38,929 bases of DNA from Marinilabiliaceae bacterium JC017 (GTDB lineage Bacteria; Bacteroidota; Bacteroidia; Bacteroidales; Marinilabiliaceae), in the NCBI GenBank assembly GCA_004296775.1, contig RHGE01000040.1:17661-56589 (forward strand), in the 5' to 3' direction. A program made the position numbers and the translations under genes. This document shows positions 16,022 through 23,864 of the stretch, piece after piece (the first letter of the stretch is position 1; each line of letters opens with the position of its first letter). The notes below the pieces were generated by a model. The model did no database searches and was not told where the DNA came from. It saw nothing but the letters and a program-made list of their open reading frames with translations.

Positions 16022-17341
16022 TTACAGCAGGTCGGAAGCGAGTTCGGCCAGGTAGCTGCGTTCGCCTTTTACCAGGTTGACGTGGGCAAACAGGTCCTGT
16101 CCTTTCATCTTGTCAGTGAGGTAGGCCAGGCCGTTGGACTGCATGTCGAGGTAAGGTGAATCGATTTGCTGGATATCGCCGGTAAATATCATTTTGGTGC
16201 CTTCGCCGGCCCGGGTAATAATGGTTTTGACCTCGTGAGGGGTGAGGTTTTGAGCTTCATCAACGATAAAAAAGGCGTCGGATAAACTGCGTCCCCGGAT
16301 ATAGGCCAGGGGGGTGATCACCAGTTGTTCGGTTCTCAGCATCTCTTCTATGTGGCTATTTTCTTTGCCTTGCGGTTTAAAACGGCTTTTTATCACGCCC
16401 AGGTTGTCAAATAGGGGTTGCATGTAAGGGCCGATTTTTTCTTTGATGTCGCCGGGTAGAAATCCCAGGTCGCGGTTGGCCAGCGGCACAATGGGGCGCG
16501 CCAGTAATATCTGATGGTAATGTTTGTGTTGTTGTAGGGCTGCGGCCAACGCCAGCAGGGTTTTTCCGGTGCCGGCTTTTCCGGTGAGCGACACCAGTTT
16601 GATGTCGGGATTTAAGAGGGCATGCAGCGAGAAGGTTTGTTCGGCATTGCGGGGTTCAATGCCATAGGCGCCATGTTTTTCAACCCGGGTAATGCGGTCG
16701 TTAATGGGATCGAAATAGGCCAGGACACTTTGGTTGTTGCTTCTTAAAATGAAATATTGATTGGCCGGCAGGTCGTCTTCAAACGGAAATTCGTTGCGGG
16801 CTATGCCTTGTTCGTTGTATATCCGGCTTATGACTTGCGGATCGAAGTTGTCGTAGGTCTCAACGCCTTTGTGAAGAAAGTCGATGTTTTTCACTTTGTC
16901 CGACTCGTAATCTTCGGCAAGCAAACCAAGTGATTTGGCTTTCATGCGCAGGTTGATGTCTTTTGTGATAAGGATAGTGTGACGATCGGGAAATTCCTTT
17001 TTAACATGCAGGCCAATTGCCAATATCCGGTGGTCGGCGATTTTCTCCATGAAAGATTCGGTCATTTCGGCCGGAAAGGGTTTCCCGGTGGCGATAAACA
17101 GCCGGCCCATGTCGGGCCCCAGGGGGATTCCTTCTTTAAAGAGTTTTTCCCCGGCAAGCTTGTCCATCTCTCTCACAAATTCCCTTGCCTGGAAGTTGAT
17201 GAGGTCATTTCCTTTTTTAAACTTATCTAATTCTTCCAGCACAACTATTGGAATAATCACATCGTTTTCCTCAAAGTTGTATATACATTTGTGGTCGTGA
17301 AGCAGGACGTTTGTGTCCAGTATAAAAATCTTTTTAGCCAT
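16022..17341 (-). CDS. PIN-domain PhoH-family ATPase
   Basis: This 439-residue protein joins an N-terminal PIN ribonuclease domain to a C-terminal PhoH ATPase domain. The PIN domain spans residues 1-145, with acidic residues in FILDTNVLLHD and later Asp residues around 103 and 128. The PhoH domain has Walker A GKAGTGKT at 254-261 and Walker B FIVDEAQNL, followed by FTGDIQQID. This is the YlaK/PhoH2-type architecture, whose studied members act as RNA helicase-nucleases. The PIN domain is complete here, so RNA cleavage is plausible. It diverges from folC and converges on the gene at 15224. The start ATG gives MAKKIFILDTN, a standard PIN start. Confidence 0.92.
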   Translation of the reverse strand: MAKKIFILDTNVLLHDHKCIYNFEENDVIIPIVVLEELDKFKKGNDLINFQAREFVREMDKLAGEKLFKEGIPLGPDMGRLFIATGKPFPAEMTESFMEKIADHRILAIGLHVKKEFPDRHTILITKDINLRMKAKSLGLLAEDYESDKVKNIDFLHKGVETYDNFDPQVISRIYNEQGIARNEFPFEDDLPANQYFILRSNNQSVLAYFDPINDRITRVEKHGAYGIEPRNAEQTFSLHALLNPDIKLVSLTGKAGTGKTLLALAAALQQHKHYHQILLARPIVPLANRDLGFLPGDIKEKIGPYMQPLFDNLGVIKSRFKPQGKENSHIEEMLRTEQLVITPLAYIRGRSLSDAFFIVDEAQNLTPHEVKTIITRAGEGTKMIFTGDIQQIDSPYLDMQSNGLAYLTDKMKGQDLFAHVNLVKGERSYLAELASDLL

Positions 17342-17417
17342 AGCGTTGTGTTTAGTTTCTTTAAAGATATCTAAAGATGGCTATGGTTGTATTTTTTTTG
17401 AATTAATTCTTGCGAAT

Positions 17418-18707
17418 ATGACATATCAGGAAACATTGGATTTTTTGTTTAGCCAGCTTCCGATGTACCAGCGTGTAGGAAAAGCCGCCTATAAAGCCAA
17501 CCTGGATAACACCTTGGCTCTGGATAATTATTTCGGACAGCCCCATAAGGCGTATAAAACCATTCATGTAGCCGGTACTAATGGTAAGGGGTCTGTGTCA
17601 AACTGTTTAGCTGCCGTGTTGCAGTCGGCCGGATATAAGGTGGGGCTCTATACCTCGCCTCATTTAACTGATTTTAGGGAACGGATTCGTGTGAATGGGG
17701 AGATGATTCCCGAGGATGAGGTGGTGTCTTTTGTGGCGCAACATAGCGGTATCATTGAAAAGGTACAGCCCTCGTTTTTTGAGATGACCGTAGCCATGGC
17801 TTTCGATTATTTTAAACGTCAGGACATTGATGTGGCTTTGGTGGAGGTTGGTTTAGGGGGACGCCTGGATTCTACCAACATCATAACGCCTGAGTTGTCT
17901 GTTATTACAAATATTGGGTTGGACCATACTGCCCTGTTAGGCGATACCAAGCCGTTGATTGCGGCCGAAAAAGCAGGCGTCATCAAGAAAAATGTACCGG
18001 TGGTGATTGGGGAAACAGATCCGGAGGTACAGCAAGTTTTTCAACAAAAGGCTGCTGCCGAAGGGGTGCCTGTTGTTTTTGCTGATCAGCAGTTTAATAT
18101 TCTGCTGGCAACAATGTCGATTGATAATAAACAGGTTTTTCAGGTGTATAAAGGAGATGTAAAACAGTGGCCCGATTTACAGGTTGGATTGCTGGGAATG
18201 TATCAGCGTAAAAATATTCTCACGGTATTGACAGCATGTGAGCTGTTGAATAAGGGTAATTTTTCAATATCTGATGAGGCCATTCGGCAAGGGTTGGCCG
18301 AGGTGCAGAAATTGACAGGTTTTGGCGGACGCTGGCAGGAGATAGGGCACAATCCGCGGATTGTTTGTGATACGGGGCATAATAAAGATGGCGTGCAGGA
18401 AGTGGTGGCGCAAATTGCCAATACACCCCATGAAAAGCTTCATATGGTATGGGGCATGGTAAGCGATAAAGATGTTGATGCTGTTTTAAATCTTTTGCCA
18501 CGACAGGCACATTATTATTTTGCCCGGGCTTCTGTGGCTCGAAGTTGTGATGAAAATCGTTTGAAGGAGATAGCCGGAAAGTACAATTTGGTAGGGGAAG
18601 CCTTCCCGGATGTAAAAAAAGCAATGGCTGAGGCAAAAAAAAATGCAGGCCCCAACGATTTGATTTTTATTGGTGGAAGCACATTTGTGGTTGCCGATGC
18701 GCTGTAA
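17418..18707 (+). CDS. folC: folylpolyglutamate / dihydrofolate synthase
   Basis: FolC adds glutamates to folates and in many bacteria also makes dihydrofolate from dihydropteroate. The 429-residue protein has the Mur-ligase-like ATP site GTNGKGS (53-59), YTSPHL, FEMTVAMAF, EVGLGGRLDSTN, NIGLDH and CDTGHNKDG, all FolC signatures. The frame is open 35 codons further upstream, but that stretch overlaps the start of the divergent PhoH gene. The ATG at 17418 gives the normal start MTYQETLDFL. The tRNA-Val array begins 68 bp downstream with its own promoter. Confidence 0.95.
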   Translation: MTYQETLDFLFSQLPMYQRVGKAAYKANLDNTLALDNYFGQPHKAYKTIHVAGTNGKGSVSNCLAAVLQSAGYKVGLYTSPHLTDFRERIRVNGEMIPEDEVVSFVAQHSGIIEKVQPSFFEMTVAMAFDYFKRQDIDVALVEVGLGGRLDSTNIITPELSVITNIGLDHTALLGDTKPLIAAEKAGVIKKNVPVVIGETDPEVQQVFQQKAAAEGVPVVFADQQFNILLATMSIDNKQVFQVYKGDVKQWPDLQVGLLGMYQRKNILTVLTACELLNKGNFSISDEAIRQGLAEVQKLTGFGGRWQEIGHNPRIVCDTGHNKDGVQEVVAQIANTPHEKLHMVWGMVSDKDVDAVLNLLPRQAHYYFARASVARSCDENRLKEIAGKYNLVGEAFPDVKKAMAEAKKNAGPNDLIFIGGSTFVVADAL

Positions 18708-18721
18708 AAAGTGAAAAAATA

Positions 18722-18753
18722 TTTGGAGGGAATAGGAAAGACCTCTATATTTG
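18722..18753 (+). promoter_or_regulatory. promoter of the tRNA-Val array
   Basis: TTTG (18722-18725), a 20-bp spacer and TATATTTG (18746-18753) make a near-perfect Bacteroidota promoter (TTTG-N20-TAnnTTTG). Transcription would start about 15 bases before the first tRNA. Confidence 0.85.
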
Positions 18754-18775
18754 CGATCGCTTTTCAAAAGGGCAC

Positions 18776-18853
18776 GGGCGATTAGCTCAGTTGGTTCAGA
18801 GCACTTGGTTTACACCCAAGGGGTCGGGGGTTCGACTCCCTCATCGCCCACCA
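18776..18853 (+). tRNA. tRNA-Val(UAC), copy 1
   Basis: A 75-base cloverleaf body is followed by an encoded CCA. It has acceptor GGGCGAT/ATCGCCC, D arm GCTC/GAGC and anticodon stem CTTGG/CCAAG. The loop TTTACAC gives anticodon TAC, and the T arm is GGGGG-TTCGACT-CCCTC. Position 37 is A. It is the first of five identical copies. Confidence 0.97.
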
Positions 18854-18881
18854 AAAAATGAAAAGCAAAACCTAAATTTTA

Positions 18882-18959
18882 GGGCGATTAGCTCAGTTGG
18901 TTCAGAGCACTTGGTTTACACCCAAGGGGTCGGGGGTTCGACTCCCTCATCGCCCACCA
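18882..18959 (+). tRNA. tRNA-Val(UAC), copy 2
   Basis: The 75-base body is identical to copy 1, with an encoded CCA. The spacer before it contains CCTAAATTTTAGG, a near-palindrome whose last two bases are the first two tRNA bases. Confidence 0.97.
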
Positions 18960-18983
18960 GAAAAGAAAGCATACCTAGATTTA

Positions 18984-19058
18984 GGGCGATTAGCTCAGTT
19001 GGTTCAGAGCACTTGGTTTACACCCAAGGGGTCGGGGGTTCGACTCCCTCATCGCCCA
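18984..19058 (+). tRNA. tRNA-Val(UAC), copy 3 (no encoded CCA)
   Basis: The body is identical to copy 1. The discriminator A is followed by CAT, so CCA must be added by the nucleotidyltransferase after 3' trimming. Confidence 0.97.
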
Positions 19059-19086
19059 CATAGGAAAGAAAGCATACCTAAATTTA

Positions 19087-19164
19087 GGGCGATTAGCTCA
19101 GTTGGTTCAGAGCACTTGGTTTACACCCAAGGGGTCGGGGGTTCGACTCCCTCATCGCCCACCA
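19087..19164 (+). tRNA. tRNA-Val(UAC), copy 4
   Basis: The body is identical to copy 1, with an encoded CCA. The preceding spacer has the perfect palindrome CCTAAATTTAGG running into the tRNA 5' end. Confidence 0.97.
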
Positions 19165-19188
19165 GAAAAGAAAGCATACCTAAATTTA

Positions 19189-19263
19189 GGGCGATTAGCT
19201 CAGTTGGTTCAGAGCACTTGGTTTACACCCAAGGGGTCGGGGGTTCGACTCCCTCATCGCCCA
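19189..19263 (+). tRNA. tRNA-Val(UAC), copy 5 (no encoded CCA)
   Basis: The body is identical to copy 1. It is followed by CAGAG instead of CCA and then, 8 bases on, by the array's terminator. Confidence 0.97.
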
Positions 19264-19271
19264 CAGAGAAG

Positions 19272-19296
19272 AGGAAGGATTTACCTTCCTTTTTTT
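19272..19296 (+). terminator. terminator of the tRNA-Val array
   Basis: The stem AGGAAGG-ATTTA-CCTTCCT is followed by T7, directly after the fifth tRNA. With the single promoter at 18722 it defines one transcript for all five tRNAs. Confidence 0.9.
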
Positions 19297-19381
19297 GTTT
19301 AAGGGAATTTAGAATTTGAAAAAATAGAAGCTGAAAGAGTGATTTCAATAAGGAATTAATTCTTTAATGGCGAAACTTGTC

Positions 19382-19389
19382 TAAATTTG
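19382..19389 (+). promoter_or_regulatory. -7 box of the rex promoter
   Basis: TAAATTTG matches TAnnTTTG and lies 17 bases before the rex ATG. I see no clear Rex operator palindrome overlapping it. Confidence 0.55.
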
Positions 19390-19406
19390 TAAGCAAAAAA
19401 TATCCT

Positions 19407-20051
19407 ATGGAGGAAGAAAACCGAAAAAAGAGAATTCTTGTTCCGGAGCCTGCCTTGAGAAGGATGCCCTCTTATTTGGCTTATATAAAGCTGGCCCGGA
19501 AAGACGGGATGAAATATGTATCGTCTACACATATCGCCAGGGATATGGGGGTAGATCCCACGCAAGTTACCAAAGACCTTTCTTATACAAGTATTGTTGG
19601 AAAAACAAGAGTAGGCTACGAAGTAGAACCGCTGATTGATGAGTTGGAGAACTTTCTGGGCTTTCGCATTATGGATGAGGCTTACTTGTTTGGTGCGGGA
19701 AGTTTGGGAATGGCTTTGTTGCACGATCATGGCCTGAAACAATTCGGGCTGAAAGTGGTGGCTGCCTTTGATGTTAATCCGGAGATAGTGGGGAAGAATT
19801 TCGGCGGTGTGCCGGTTTATCATGTCGATGACTTTTTACAGTTTAAAGAAAAGGGCATACAGATAGGTATTTTAACGGTTCCGGTGGAAAAGGCTCAAGA
19901 GGTAGCGCACTGGATGGTTAAAGGCGGAATTCGTGCTATTTGGAATTTTACACCTGTTCGAATAAAGGTGGAAGAGGATGTGATTGTGCAAAACACTTCT
20001 TTATATGCGCCATTGGCGGTCATGTTTAATCGTCTTCACAGTAAAGAATAA
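19407..20051 (+). CDS. rex: redox-sensing transcriptional repressor Rex
   Basis: Rex is a dimeric repressor that leaves its operators when NADH/NAD+ rises. It controls fermentation and anaerobic respiration genes. The 214-residue protein has an N-terminal winged helix with MKYVSSTHIARDMGVDPTQV as helix-turn-helix (about 35-56) and YTSIVGKTRVGYEV as wing and linker. A Rossmann domain follows with GAGSLG at 96-101, then DVNPE, and a C-terminal helix LAVMFNRL. I chose ATG 19407 over an upstream TTG in frame (19377), which would place the -7 box inside the gene. It stands alone between the tRNA terminator and the convergent kinase gene. Confidence 0.94.
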   Translation: MEEENRKKRILVPEPALRRMPSYLAYIKLARKDGMKYVSSTHIARDMGVDPTQVTKDLSYTSIVGKTRVGYEVEPLIDELENFLGFRIMDEAYLFGAGSLGMALLHDHGLKQFGLKVVAAFDVNPEIVGKNFGGVPVYHVDDFLQFKEKGIQIGILTVPVEKAQEVAHWMVKGGIRAIWNFTPVRIKVEEDVIVQNTSLYAPLAVMFNRLHSKE

Positions 20052-20057
20052 CCTCTC

Positions 20058-21419
20058 TTAAAAAGTTAGCGTAAATTTGGTTTCTTTATCAGGTTCCGAA
20101 TAAGCGTTAATGTTTCCACCATGTAACCTCAAAATTTGTTTGGATAAGCTTAATCCAATGCCGGAGCCTTGAGGTTTAGTGGTGAAGAACGGAATGAAAA
20201 TCTTATCCAGTACATTGGGTAAGATGCCTTGTCCGTTGTCAATAATTTGTATGGTAATGCGGCCCCGTCTATTAAGGAATCCCTTTAATTGTATTATTCC
20301 GTCAGTTTTATTCTCCAGGGCGTGAGTAGCGTTTTTTACCAGGTTGATAATGACCTGCTCAATCAGGCGTTCGTCTGCCGATAGCTCCAGTGATTCCGGT
20401 TCTACCATGATGTGGCATCGGATACTTTTTGCTTTCATCTCTTCTTCCATCAGTCCTTTAATGTTTGATAATAAATTACGGACCGAGAAGATGGAATAAT
20501 TGGGTTTGGGGACCTTGGTAAGATTACGGTAGGTGTTGACAAAGTGTAACAATCCATCGGTTCGTTTGTGGATAGTTTGAAGAGCGCTTTCAATTTCGCC
20601 TATGGTTTCAATGTCATCTTCGTCAATACCTTTCTCTTTAAGTGTTTGCGAAAGGTCTTTCAGGATAAAGGTAATGGTGGAGGATAACGAGGATATGGGG
20701 GTGATGCTGTTCATGATTTCGTGGGTGAGCACGCGGATAAGCTTTTGCCACGATTCCATCTCTTTCTCCTCTAACTCATTTTGGATGTTCTTTATCGAGG
20801 TCAGTAGTATGGTACGGTTATGTATTTTAAATTCTGTGGCGTAAATGGCCAGTTGGAACAGGTCATCTTTTTCCTGTACACGTATTAGTGTGTTTTCCCC
20901 GTGTTTGATGGTGAGTAGCTTTTGAACTAACTCGGGGCTGAAATCTTTTAAGGCTTGTATGTTATTTAATGAATGTACCTGAAAGAGTTTCTTGGTGGCA
21001 TTGTTGATTAATTCTACCCGACCGTCTTTCTGGTAGGCAATAAGGGAAATGCCGATGTGTTGAATAACGGTTTGGAGGTAATAATAGTTTTCTTCTTTCT
21101 CGGCTCTTACCTCCTGGAAGTCCTTTATGACTTCGTTGAACGAGTGTTTTAATTTATCGAACGAAGAGTCGAGTCCTTCCACCTGGAAGGTCCGGGTGAA
21201 ATCGGAATAGCGGATGGATTCCAGGAAGTTGTTAAGAACCCGGTTGGTTCGATCCACGTAGTGGATCATGGCAATGATCTGGAATAAAATCAAAAGCCCT
21301 GCCAATAGAAGTGTGATGGTCAGGGTGGTGTTAAAATAAAGGTAAAAGAAAGCAAAAATAGACCCTGTTAAGAGCAGGGTCCTGATGATGAAATTTACCC
21401 TGAAGTTCTTATAAACCAT
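20058..21419 (-). CDS. NtrY-like sensor histidine kinase
   Basis: This is a 453-residue membrane sensor kinase paired with the sigma-54-type regulator. Two transmembrane helices (about 9-27 and 31-53) have almost no periplasmic loop, so the signal is likely sensed in the membrane or cytoplasm. A HAMP-like linker, a PAS-like domain (about 105-210), HisKA with phospho-acceptor His233 in LTHEIMNSITPI, and HATPase_c (INLVKNATHAL, DNGQGI, GSGIGLSLSKQI) follow. The ATG at 21419 overlaps the regulator's stop by 11 bp, which shows coupling. A further TTG start at 21428 is possible. The absence of a periplasmic domain suggests a role in envelope or transporter stress, but the ligand is unknown. Confidence 0.92.
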   Translation of the reverse strand: MVYKNFRVNFIIRTLLLTGSIFAFFYLYFNTTLTITLLLAGLLILFQIIAMIHYVDRTNRVLNNFLESIRYSDFTRTFQVEGLDSSFDKLKHSFNEVIKDFQEVRAEKEENYYYLQTVIQHIGISLIAYQKDGRVELINNATKKLFQVHSLNNIQALKDFSPELVQKLLTIKHGENTLIRVQEKDDLFQLAIYATEFKIHNRTILLTSIKNIQNELEEKEMESWQKLIRVLTHEIMNSITPISSLSSTITFILKDLSQTLKEKGIDEDDIETIGEIESALQTIHKRTDGLLHFVNTYRNLTKVPKPNYSIFSVRNLLSNIKGLMEEEMKAKSIRCHIMVEPESLELSADERLIEQVIINLVKNATHALENKTDGIIQLKGFLNRRGRITIQIIDNGQGILPNVLDKIFIPFFTTKPQGSGIGLSLSKQILRLHGGNINAYSEPDKETKFTLTF

Positions 21420-22788
21420 ATTTTTCAAGTCTGCGGTATAAGGATGTACGAGTAAGGCCTAAGTCGGCTGCTGCTTTTGAAACATTTCCCCGGTTAGCTC
21501 TCAATACTTTTTCAATTATTTTTCGCTCCACTTCTTCCAGGTTGTAGGTATCCAGTTCCAGGCCGTCAGTAGCGATTGGTTGAGAGGTGAGCTGGAAATC
21601 GGTTTCGTTAAGTGTTGGTCCGTCACTCATGATTACCGTTCTCTCAAGGATGTGTTGAAATTCTCGTACGTTCCCGGGCCATGGATAACTGGTTAGTTTT
21701 TTGATAATGGCACTTGAAAGCTTATTGTATCGTTTTTTGTACTTCTTTGAGAACATCTTTAAAAAGTGATCCGCCAGAATAGGAATATCCTCGGGACGTT
21801 CGCGAAGTGGTGGAAGTTCTATCTCTACGGTATTAAGCCGGTACAATAAATCCTGTCGGAATTTATCTTCACCTGCCATTTGTTTTATTTGCATGTTGGT
21901 AGCACTGATAAGGCGAATGTCTATGGGGCGAGGTTTATTGGTTCCCACCCTGGTTACTTCGCGTCGTTCCAGAACGGTTAATAATTTTGCCTGAAGCGGT
22001 AAGGACAGGTTTCCTATCTCGTCAAGAAAAATGGTGCCGCCGGAAGCAAGTTCAAACCGGCCGGGGCGGTCTGCTTTGGCATCGGTGAAGGCGCCTTTAG
22101 CATGGCCGAAAAGTTCGCTTTCGAACAGTGTTTCACTTAATGCTCCCAGGTCAACGCTAACAAAGGTTTCGTCTTTTCTCAGTGAATTTCGGTGAAGCGC
22201 TCTGGCGACTAATTCTTTCCCGGTTCCATTCTCTCCCAGAATTAAAACATTGGCATCGGTTTGAGCTACCTTCTTAATTGTTTCGAATACTTTTATCATG
22301 CCGGGAGATACGCCAATGAAGTCGGCAAATGGCTGGTCCATGATTGTATTCATCGCCTTTTGCTTCGATTTCAAGTCGTCTACTTCGTTGCGTGATTGCC
22401 TTAGTTTAATTGCTGACGAAATGGTGGCCAGTAGTTTTTCGTTTTGCCAGGGTTTCAGGATGAAATCTGTTGCGCCGGCTTTTATGGCCTTCACTGATTT
22501 TTCAACATCTCCATAGGCTGTTATAAATAATACAACGGCAGAAGGATCTAACTCCAATATTTTTTCCAGCCAGCTAAAACCTTCTTGTCCACTGATGGCA
22601 TCTTTGGTGAAGTTCATGTCAAGAAGAATGACATCGAAATAATCCTTGGAAAGAATACCAGGAATCTTATTTGGATCCGTTTCTGTATGAATAAATTCTA
22701 CATGAGGCTTGAGTAGAAGCTTTAATGCGAATAATATATCCGCATTATCATCTATGGCGAGAATTCTTCCGTTCTTCTTAGTCATCAC
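21409..22788 (-). CDS. NtrC-family sigma-54-type response regulator
   Basis: This 459-residue regulator has a receiver domain (Asp13, Asp14, phospho-acceptor Asp57, Lys112) and an AAA+ domain with Walker A GENGTGKE at 185-192. A Fis-type helix-turn-helix ends the protein (NRGNVSKAAADLGLTRTSLYRRLEKYG). The sigma-54 contact loop, usually GAFTGA, reads GAFTDA at 232-237, so the fifth residue is changed. It may still act with sigma-54, but this must be tested. It forms an operon with the kinase behind it and diverges from an ABC transporter that is its likely target. Two ATGs (22788 and 22785) are adjacent and cannot be told apart. Confidence 0.93.
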   Translation of the reverse strand: MMTKKNGRILAIDDNADILFALKLLLKPHVEFIHTETDPNKIPGILSKDYFDVILLDMNFTKDAISGQEGFSWLEKILELDPSAVVLFITAYGDVEKSVKAIKAGATDFILKPWQNEKLLATISSAIKLRQSRNEVDDLKSKQKAMNTIMDQPFADFIGVSPGMIKVFETIKKVAQTDANVLILGENGTGKELVARALHRNSLRKDETFVSVDLGALSETLFESELFGHAKGAFTDAKADRPGRFELASGGTIFLDEIGNLSLPLQAKLLTVLERREVTRVGTNKPRPIDIRLISATNMQIKQMAGEDKFRQDLLYRLNTVEIELPPLRERPEDIPILADHFLKMFSKKYKKRYNKLSSAIIKKLTSYPWPGNVREFQHILERTVIMSDGPTLNETDFQLTSQPIATDGLELDTYNLEEVERKIIEKVLRANRGNVSKAAADLGLTRTSLYRRLEKYGL

Positions 22789-22842
22789 AAAGTTGTTTTA
22801 GATATAAAAGTATCAAAATATCGGGCACATTGAAAAAGAAAT

Positions 22843-22858
22843 TGTCCGAATGCGAACG
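22843..22858. promoter_or_regulatory. imperfect TGTYCG-N4-CGAACR site
   Basis: TGTCCGAATGCGAACG resembles the perfect palindrome at 23111 (TGTTCG-N4-CGAACA) with two changes. It lies 55 bp upstream of the regulator gene, within the 374-bp divergent gap, and could be a second binding site for the same factor. No gene is visible in the gap. Confidence 0.35.
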
Positions 22859-23090
22859 TTTGTTTAATTCGTTGTATGCAATCAAAAAAAATGCCGTTTT
22901 TATAAGGTTCTTGATAATAAGGCATTAAGGTAAGTGGCATGAAAAGTGAAGTTTAATTTGCATTATCAATTGGTTAAGGTTAGCGATTTTTTGGGGAATT
23001 GTTTCAGGTTGTTTCAGTTTTTCAGGCTTTTAAGAAAGTTAATTAAGTAAGGGATTCTTAATTGAATCGCTTATTATGTTTTTGATTTTA

Positions 23091-23098
23091 TACATTTG
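23091..23098 (+). promoter_or_regulatory. -7 box of the ABC transporter operon
   Basis: TACATTTG fits TAnnTTTG. The predicted start lies a few bases before the palindrome at 23111-23126, so a factor bound there would block initiation or clearance. A sigma-54 -24/-12 pair with correct spacing was not found. Confidence 0.5.
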
Positions 23099-23110
23099 GG
23101 GCATTTTAAG

Positions 23111-23126
23111 TGTTCGATATCGAACA
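23111..23126. promoter_or_regulatory. 16-bp perfect palindrome, candidate operator
   Basis: TGTTCGATATCGAACA is a perfect inverted repeat 13 bp after the -7 box and 36 bp before the ABC ATPase start. A second, shorter palindrome GTTTCGAAAC (23133-23142) follows. The position suits an operator. Which protein binds is unknown; the divergent two-component regulator is the obvious candidate. Confidence 0.6.
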
Positions 23127-23162
23127 TGTTGTGTTTCGAAACCGTACATAAAACCAGTAGTC

Positions 23163-23846
23163 ATGTTGCATGCTCGAAATTTAGTTAAAGTTTACAGGAC
23201 CGAAGATGTTGAAACTGTTGCTCTCAGTAATGTTAATATTGATATTGAGAAGGGTGAATTTGTGGCTGTTATGGGGCCTTCGGGATGTGGAAAGACTACT
23301 TTGCTGAATATTCTTGGGTTACTGGATACGCCAACGAGTGGGGAAGTATTCTTCATGGGCTATGATGTGGGAAAATATAAAGAGCGAAAGCGAATACAGT
23401 TAAGGCGAGGTAATATAGGCTTCGTGTTTCAAAACTTTAATTTGATTGATGAATTAACGGTGTTTGAAAATGTAGAATTGCCACTGATTTATCTTAAATA
23501 TGGGCGGCGGGAAAGACAAAAAAGGGTTGAAGCTGTCTTGGAAAGATTGACGCTGGCGCATCGATGCAGGCATTATCCGGTTCAGTTAAGTGGAGGACAG
23601 CAGCAGTTTGTGGCTATTGCCAGGGCTTTAGTGACAAATCCCAATCTGATTTTAGCGGATGAGCCAACCGGGAATCTCGATTCTGCAAATGGTGATGATG
23701 TCATGGGGTTATTAGGGGAATTGAATGAGGAAGGGATGACTGTTGTGACGGTTACTCATTCGCCTAGTGATGCTGATAAAACCAATCGGATTATTCAGCT
23801 TTTTGATGGCCATGTGATTACAGAAAGTATCAGGGGACGATTGTAA
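23163..23846 (+). CDS. MacB/LolD-type ABC transporter ATPase
   Basis: This 228-residue ATP-binding subunit belongs to the MacB/FtsE/LolD class. Walker A is GPSGCGKT (38-45), the signature is LSGGQQQ (142-148), Walker B is LILADEP (162-168), and the H-loop is VTHSP. Family members usually have Arg after SGGQQQ; here it is Phe149 (QFVAIARAL), a mild oddity. The ATG at 23163 begins MLHARNLVKVYR. A longer in-frame opening at 23076 runs through the promoter and palindrome and is rejected. It is followed after 18 bp by its permease. Export of a lipid, peptide or lipoprotein, or mechanotransmission, are typical for the class; the substrate is unknown. Confidence 0.92.
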   Translation: MLHARNLVKVYRTEDVETVALSNVNIDIEKGEFVAVMGPSGCGKTTLLNILGLLDTPTSGEVFFMGYDVGKYKERKRIQLRRGNIGFVFQNFNLIDELTVFENVELPLIYLKYGRRERQKRVEAVLERLTLAHRCRHYPVQLSGGQQQFVAIARALVTNPNLILADEPTGNLDSANGDDVMGLLGELNEEGMTVVTVTHSPSDADKTNRIIQLFDGHVITESIRGRL

Positions 23847-23864
23847 AATTTTAGTTTGACGATA

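Noticed and set aside
18776-19263. A repeat array with about 102-bp period that at first looks CRISPR-like
   Set aside because: Each repeat is a complete tRNA cloverleaf and the spacers are near-identical, not unique.
18791-19319. Overlapping plus-strand frames with repeated SSVGSEHLVYTQG- and MVQSTWFTP-type peptides
   Set aside because: They are translations of the five tRNA-Val genes and their spacers, not proteins.
22935-22963. TGGCAT followed by TTTGCAT as a possible sigma-54 promoter for the ABC operon
   Set aside because: The GG and GC pairs are 22 bp apart instead of 10, so the two elements cannot form a -24/-12 promoter.
23076-23162. Extended N-terminus for the ABC ATPase
   Set aside because: The extension would be encoded by the promoter and palindrome region and is absent from the family pattern.
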